A DNA stretch of 64,000 nt from Wyeomyia smithii (Eukaryota > Arthropoda > Insecta > Diptera > Culicidae): contig NC_073696.1 of NCBI RefSeq assembly GCF_029784165.1, positions 102,478,065-102,542,064 of the forward strand. Direction: 5' to 3'. Each line of letters opens with the position of its first letter. The stretch's first letter is position 1. Under the pieces are notes generated by a model. That model saw only the letters and a program-made list of their open reading frames with translations. It searched no databases and was not told the DNA's origin. The position numbers and the translations under genes are program-made. Below are positions 57,649 through 64,000 of the stretch, piece after piece.

Positions 57649-60600
57649 TTCAACTGCGTATATGAAGGATTCTATCTCTGTCTTACAGTGGAATTGTGGA
57701 AGTATTTTACCAAAAATTGATTCGTTTAAAGTTTTGATAAATAAAAACAAATGCGAAGCATTTTACCTTTGTGAAACTTGGCTTACTTCAAATATTGATC
57801 TCAACTTCCATGATTTTAATATTATTCGCCTTGATCGAGACACCCCATATGGAGGTGTACTTCTAGGGATTAAGAAGTGCTATTCTTTCTATCGTATTAA
57901 CCTCCCCTCGATTCCAGGCATCGAAATTGTCGCATGTCAAATGACAGTACAAGGTAAAGAGCTTTGTATTGCCTCAATATATATTCCTCCCAGAGCACAG
58001 GTTGGGCAACGGCTGCTCTTTGATTTAATAGATCTTCTTCCCTCGCCACGTTTGATTTTGGGAGACTTCAACTCTCATGGTGTGGCTTGGGGTTCTCCTT
58101 ACAATGATAACCGCTCCTCTTTAATCTATAACCTTTGCGATGACTTCGACATGACTATTTTAAACAATGGTGAAATGACACGTATCCCGAAACCCCCGGC
58201 GCGCCCAAGCGCTTTGGATCTATCCTTATGTTCGACGTCGCTACGGTTGGATTGCACATGGAAGGTAATCCTCGATCCTCACGGTAGCGACCATCTGCCT
58301 ATTTTTATTTCAATTACAAACGGGTCAACTCGCATGCGACCAATTGACATTCCGTATGACCTCACACGGAATGTCGATTGGAAGTTATACGAGGAAATGA
58401 TTTCAAAAGCGGTCGAGTCGATTAAACATCATCCACCACTTGAAGAATACAACCTCCTCGCGGGCTTGTTTCTCGACGCCGCGTTGCAAGCCCAAACGAA
58501 GAAATATCCCGGCGTAACGATCAAAGAACGGCCTCCCACTCCGTGGTGGGACCAAGAGTGCTCCGATGTCTACACGCAAAGATCCGACGCGTTTTTGGCC
58601 TTCCAGAAGGGAGGTATACCTGGCGACTATATACGGTATTCGGAGCTTGATACCAAGCTTAAAAGTTTGGCTAAAGCAAAGAAACGCGGATATTGGCGTC
58701 GGTTCGTGAACGAGACGTCGAGGGAGACATCGATGAGCACTCTTTGGAACACAGCCCGAAGAATACGGAATCGCCTAACGGTCAACGAGAGCGAGAAGTC
58801 TTCAAGTCGGTGGATATTTGATTTAGCCAGGAAAGTAAGTCCAGACTCTGTTCCTGAGCAAAACATTGTTCGCGATGCGTCTCCGGGCCACGACGCGATA
58901 GAATCACCTTTTACGATGGCAGAATTTTCAGTTGCCCTCCTGTCCTGTAACAATAACGCGCCTGGGTTAGATAGAATCAAATTCAACTTGTTGAAGAATC
59001 TACCCGGCAATGCCAAGAGGCGCTTGTTGAACTTGTTCAATAAGTTCCTGGAGCAAAACTTTGTACCGCAGGATTGGAGGCAAGTGAAGGTGATCGCCAT
59101 CCAAAAACCAGGGAAACCAGCTTCTGATCACAACTGTTATAGGCCGATTGCAATGCTATCCTGTATCCGGAAATTGATGGAAAAAATGATACTCCGTCGT
59201 TTAGACCATTGGGTCGAATCAAATGGTCTACTATCAGATACTCAATTTGGCTTCCGCCGTGCCAAAGGGACGAATGATTGTCTTGCGTTGCTTTCAACAG
59301 ATATTCAGCTGGCGTATGCTCGCAAAGAACAAATGGCGTCTGCGTTCTTGGACATTAAGGGGGCTTTTGATTCCGTTTCTATTGACATTCTTTCGGGTAA
59401 ACTTCACCGACAAGGATTTTCTCCAATTTTGAACAATTTTTTGCACAATTTGTTGTCCGAAAAGCACATGCATTTTACGCACGGCGATTTGGCAACTTTT
59501 CGCATTAGCTACATGGGTCTTCCCCACGGCTCATGTTTAAGCCCCCTTCTTTACAACTTTTATGTAAATGACATCGACGAATGTCTGGCAAATTCATGCA
59601 CGATAAGACAACTTGCAGACGACAGTGTAATCTCTGTTACAGGAGCCAAAGCTGCCGATTTGCAAGGACCATTGTAAGATACCTTGGGCAATTGTCTGCT
59701 TGGGCTTTACAGCTAGATATCGAATTCTCTCCGGAGAAGACTGAGATAGTAGTTTTTCCAAGGAAGCATGAACCTGCTCAGCTTCAAAAACAATTAATGG
59801 GTAAAACGATTTCTCAGGTTTTGGTACACAAATATTTTGGTGCCTGGTTCGACTCTAAAGGCACCTGGGGTTGTCACGTGAGGTATCTGATGAAAAAATG
59901 TCAACAAAGAGTGAATTTTCTTCGTACAATAACTGGACAATGGTGGGGAGCCCACCCAGGAGACCTTATAAGGCTTTACCAAACAACGATACTGTCTGTT
60001 ATTGAGTACGGGTGTTTCTGCTTCCGCTCCGCAGCAAACACACATTTGATCAAACTGGAGCGAATACAATATCGTTGTTTGCGTATCGCCTTGGGTTGCA
60101 TGCAATCGACCCATACGATGAGTTTGGAGATCTTAGCTGGAGTACTACCATTGAAAAACCGCTTCTTGAGCCTGTCTTCTCGTATTCTAATCAAATGTGA
60201 GGTCTTGAACCGTCCCGTGATTGAAAATTTTGAAAGGTTAATCGAACTTAATTCTCAAACCCGGTTTATGACATTGTATTTCAATCACATGTCCCAAAAT
60301 ATTAACCCTTCTTCGAATATTCCAAATCGTGTCGACTTATCAAATACTTCTGATTCTACTGTGTTTTTCGATACATCCATGATAGAAGAAACTCGTGGAA
60401 TCCCGGATCATTTACGCGTGCAGCATATCCCTAAAAAATTTTCCAATAAATATCGAAACATCAACTGCGACAATATGTACTACACTGACGGATCACTTCT
60501 TAATGGGTCCACTGGTTTCGGTATTTTCAATAACAATTTAACCGTCTCCCATAAGCTCGATAATCCTGCTTCTGTTTACGTCGCAGAATTAGCTGCAATT

Positions 60601-61326
60601 CAGTACACCCTAGGGATTATCGAAAAAATGCCCACGGACCATTATTTCATCTTTACGGACAGTCTCAGTTCCATTGAGGCTCTCCGATCGATGAAAGATG
60701 TTAAGCACTCTCCGTATTTCCTGGGGAAAATACGGGAACATCTGAGTGCTTTATCCGAAAAATCTACTCAGATTACCTTAGCGTGGGTCCCTTCTCACTG
60801 CTCGATACAGGATAATGAGAAAGCGGACTCTTTGGCTAAGGTGGGCGCAACAAACGGTGATATTTATGAAAAACCAATTGCCTTTAATGAATTTTTCGCA
60901 TTTGTACGTCAGAATACGATCATCAGTTGGCAAAATTCTTGGACCAAGGGGGAACTGGGGAGGTGGTTACATTCCATAATCCCCAAGGTATCGACGAACC
61001 CGTGGTTCAAGGGGTTGGATGTAGGTCGGGATTTCATTTGCGTGATGTCCCGGCTTTTGTCCAATCACTATAGATTTGACGCGCATCTCCGTCGTGTTGG
61101 GCTCGGGGAGAGTGGTATCTGTGCCTGTTGTGAAGGTTATCACGACATAGAGCATGTGGTTTGGTCATGCCCTGTACACCGTGACGCCAGGTCTAAATTA
61201 ATAGCTTCCCTGCAGGCCGAAAGTAGGCAGCCGGCTGTTCCTGTTCGTGATGTCTTGGCGAGCCGTGACCTATCCTACATGTCCCTTATATACGTTTTCC
61301 TGAAATCCATCCACGCCCCAGTTTAG
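57620..61326 (+). pseudogene. ORF2: endonuclease, reverse transcriptase, RNase H, with two defects
   Basis: The first frame runs 57620-59677 (685 codons): AP endonuclease motifs FYLCETWL, LILGDFNSHG, SDHLPIF; reverse transcriptase motifs YRPIAMLSC, FGFRRAKGTND, ASAFLDIKGAFD, GLPHGSCLSPLLY and the catalytic LADDS. A TAA interrupts at about 59676, and about 20 bases later one base is missing. The frame then reads to 61326 with SPEKTEIVVFPRKH, RNase H (YYTDGSL, AELAAIQ, FTDSLSS, WVPSHC) and a terminal C-x2-C-x-H motif (CACCEGYHDIEHVVWSC). So the element is inactive, but only by one stop and one frameshift. Confidence 0.9.
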
Positions 61327-61726
61327 TCCTACCCCCTTCCGCCTGCATCCAGCCTAACGACAAGAACACGTTAAGACCCCGGATCCGGAAACAGCAATCA
61401 GACCCGCACGATACTCTCAAGGCCCGAGGGAGACAACCCAATATGCCAGTCCGTAATATCTTGGCCCAGCAGCGGAACATATTCAATATGCTGCTTACCT
61501 ATGGCGATGGAAAACCATCAAACAACAAATCAGTGCTTTTAATGCAAAACATTCTAGCTTTAAGTTAGATTTAGTTTCAGTTCGTAGTCGGCAGCGAGGA
61601 TAAAAAATTTGCTTTTAGTTATTAAGATACTTTAGAAAGTAAGCTACCAGATATAATTGGCGCCGTTAAACATTGAATTGTATTTGTGCCGTGTCAAATA
61701 AACTATAGATGAAGAAAAAAAAAAAC

Positions 61727-62951
61727 ATGGAAATTGTGCTGAATTGCGAATCTCTTACTCGGAGATAAATAATCGCAACGCTAAAATTCAAAAAGCGCGG
61801 CGTAGTAATAAAAGTGAAGAATACTATTAACACTCCAGTGGTCATAACAACTGCGGAACTGCGTTGTACGGTTCTAGTATTTACAATTTCCGGTGATCAA
61901 CCCGACAGTTTAGTACTCGCTTATCAAATCAGACTGTGTTCCACTATCATACAAAAGCGAGGCAGAGGGTAGAAGAACGCATTTGTGCTTCAGAAGGCGT
62001 AATTAGTGTCTGAACGGTAATATTGGTTCTCGCTGATAATAATTAGCATTAACTGATTTTCATGTTCTACTGATAGCGTAACGACGACACCTTCAGTGTG
62101 TACCTTTGTGTGAGAAAGCATGCATAGATATTTCAAAAAATGGCACGTAAATTTCAAAATATGGCTTGAAACCATAACTCGAGCGTCGTACCCTCGAAAG
62201 GGACGCGACCGTCGCGCCGCAGCAAACTTGAACCTCATCGTTTAGCTGGCGAATCGGGGGGATTTGCAATATTAGCCTAACAACAAACCGGGGAAAACGG
62301 TTCTGTTTGTTTGTCTAGCGCCACCCAGATGCGGGTAATTGTTTTTATTGTTTTCGAAGCGGTTGTTCTGGGATGTAATTCATCTACAGTCTCGCACAAA
62401 CCGAGCAGACCTCCAACGGCAAGACAGCACAGGAGATCGGTACCGAGTGCGCCAATATACACGATGCGTAATAAAAATTCCTAGAGAGCTTGACTCGCGA
62501 CGAGCGTAGTAAGATGTTGGCAGTTAAAGGTTGTTTTTGTTCAACTATTGAGGAATTCGTGTAATCTAACACTGTAGATATCTAGATGGGTTTTGCTTCG
62601 CTGACTTGGCAAAGCTTTATATTGCTTTAGTTTTTCTCTCTCTGCTGCGTTACCGATGTAAAGGTGCGTTAATCATCTTGAAATAGGAAGCGTAACTATC
62701 AACGTACACTATATTACCGGCGCAAGTGGATATTTATTATGATAAGTTACACATGTACTGCTGCTTTTTTAACTATTCACAATGAGTAGATTTTTGATTT
62801 TGGTACGTAGCCATGTGTACTATGCCAAGTATTTTTGATTTATTCACTATAAGAGTCTATCTATCTGCTTGTATTGCTTCTATTATATTCGAAATCTAAT
62901 TATTGGGACAAAAACTTTTCTGTACATTTATTTAAATCTGCTTGCTTTTAG
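61727..62951. other. No recognised feature
   Basis: Mixed AT-rich DNA with GC-richer spots near 62190 and 62400. No ORF of substance and no clear repeat. Confidence 0.3.
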
Positions 62952-62959
62952 ACTACGAT

Positions 62960-63354
62960 CAGTGCTGCAAACCTTAACTGTCATGAAAAGATTTTCATTT
63001 GAAATTGAAATCTTTGAATTTCAACTTCCAACGAACGAACTGAGAATGAAAGAGACTTTCAGCTCCAATCAGTTGACAGTGATAGTAGCATTTCTGTGAT
63101 TTCGCTTATGCTGTGTTGCTTTAGCGATGTTTATGCGGTGGAGAATGTAGATGCTTATATAGTTCATCGACTTCATGAAATGAATTTGCTCAAATCAAAA
63201 AATTTCGACATTAAATCAGACAACTCATTTCTTTCAATGACCGGACTTTCATTGAAAATTGAAACCGCTGACGCTGAAGGTCGTTTCAACTTGAGACAAT
63301 GGAAATGCAGCTTTTGTCACTTTCGTTTGCAGTGTCGGAAAATTTGCAGCACTG
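62960..63354. mobile_element. hAT-type MITE with 8-bp duplication
   Basis: Ends CAGTGCTGCAAA and TTTGCAGCACTG, flanked by ACTACGAT at 62952-62959 and 63355-63362. 395 bp. A 97-codon ORF lies across it but is not a known protein. Confidence 0.9.
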
Positions 63355-63720
63355 ACTACGATAGAGTTGAATATACTTTCATCTATTAAAAGATAAAACC
63401 AAATGTATAACCTTAAAAAATTTGACAACAAATGTTGTTGTTAGATATTTATAGATAAGTATTTCAAAAGGTCCAAAAGCCCAACCCACTAACAAAAACT
63501 CTCTTCCGTAGTCTTTGTATGGATGCAGAGGAATACTCGGTCTCTGACAAAGCAAGGGCTATATTCTAACTATCCTTGCTTATTGTAGGTTTCGCGCGGC
63601 ACTGGCATAACTCGAAATTCATAGTTTCAAAAGAAACGGAATTGAAAAATTAGTGTTCAAAATTACCTCTACCTTACCACATCCACAAAAACTATGTACA
63701 AGTTAAAAAATTTTATATAT

Positions 63721-63838
63721 AATAGTGTTGGAACGTCACCATTTGCGGCAGAACACACAATATTAATTCTGAATATTAGTACATATTATTAGTACATACA
63801 TAAATCATTACAAACATTATCCCCCTATTAAAAAAAAA
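63721..63838 (+). repeat. LTR-like repeat, copy 2
   Basis: TGTTGGAACGTCACCATTTG, ACACACAATATTAATTCTG and CCCCCTATTAAAAAAA, matching 48641-48749 in the same orientation. Begins with TG as LTRs do, but no partner or internal region is visible within the window. Confidence 0.45.
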
Positions 63839-64000
63839 TCAAAAAAAAAATCAAAAAAAATAAGTTAAAAATTTTTTTTTCTTCCTCGGTGCATGTTATT
63901 AATTTGAATTCCAAAGACACATCAGCTTATAACTCAGGTTTTTTTTTGTAATTTTGAAACAAGTTTTGTGAAATAAAAACCTAATCGTGTTTGAGGTGTG

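Larger units (their letters stand above)
55875..61726 (+). mobile_element. I-type non-LTR retrotransposon, nearly full length
   Basis: Order: GC-richer 5' leader (start approximate), ORF1, overlapping ORF2 with endonuclease, reverse transcriptase and RNase H, 3' UTR, then an A run at 61713-61723. The leader holds two diverged copies of GTGTCGCT...GGCTGTATTGGTGC (about 55998-56065 and 56128-56195). RNase H plus a Cys-rich end separates it from jockey and RTE. A sister tail is at 49900-50259. Confidence 0.85.

Overview
The window is nuclear DNA of a culicine mosquito, most likely Aedes-like. The inference rests on short GT-AG introns, ZAD-type C2H2 zinc-finger genes, an NRBP/Madm pseudokinase gene with insect-type exons, tRNA-derived SINEs of the Feilai type and a dense load of nested transposons. 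The species is inferred; no mitochondrial, bacterial or viral genome is visible.

Layout. 1-4.2 kb: two tail-to-tail paralogous ZAD zinc-finger genes (the first lacks its start, the second is complete). 4.7-5.2 kb: a small unrecognised ORF containing a MITE. 5.6-11.4 kb: short inverted-repeat elements, then a nested cluster of one MITE family. 11.85-14.2 kb: a long fold-back element with CACAGTG ends and 5-bp target duplications, carrying the C-terminal end of a Transib (RAG1-like) transposase. 14.2-18.6 kb: SINEs, a dispersed 28S rRNA pseudogene split by a hAT MITE, and a hammerhead-ribozyme-like motif. 19.8-25.9 kb: NRBP on the minus strand, with two possible 3' ends and an upstream exon that I could not find. 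28.7-33.6 kb: dead R1-type and RTE-type retrotransposon fragments, the R1 copy split by a second CACAGTG fold-back. 34-39 kb: SINE, MITEs, a third class of palindrome and a decayed acidic ORF. 39.9-42.9 kb: a third fold-back with a 5-bp CGNCG duplication, itself split by a chimeric hAT element. 43.3-44.2 kb: a deleted mariner-type element. 45.1 kb: an isolated candidate micro-exon. 49.2-53.6 kb: a jockey-type element split by a 2.5-kb insertion. 55.9-61.7 kb: a nearly complete I-type (RNase H-bearing) non-LTR retrotransposon with one stop and one frameshift. The rest holds MITEs and DNA in which I recognise nothing.

The most interesting signal is three long fold-back elements (11850-14199, 30016-31977, 39930-42860). 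All start with CAC, have 5-bp GC-containing target duplications (CTGTG, CAGCG, CGACG/CGCCG), and one still encodes a piece of a RAG1-like transposase. Two begin with exactly the V(D)J recombination-signal heptamer CACAGTG. Together they look like a non-autonomous Transib lineage that has evolved very long inverted arms.

Host genes are few: the two ZAD factors (probably nuclear DNA-binding proteins), NRBP (cytoplasmic pseudokinase adaptor), and perhaps the small ORF at 4.7 kb.
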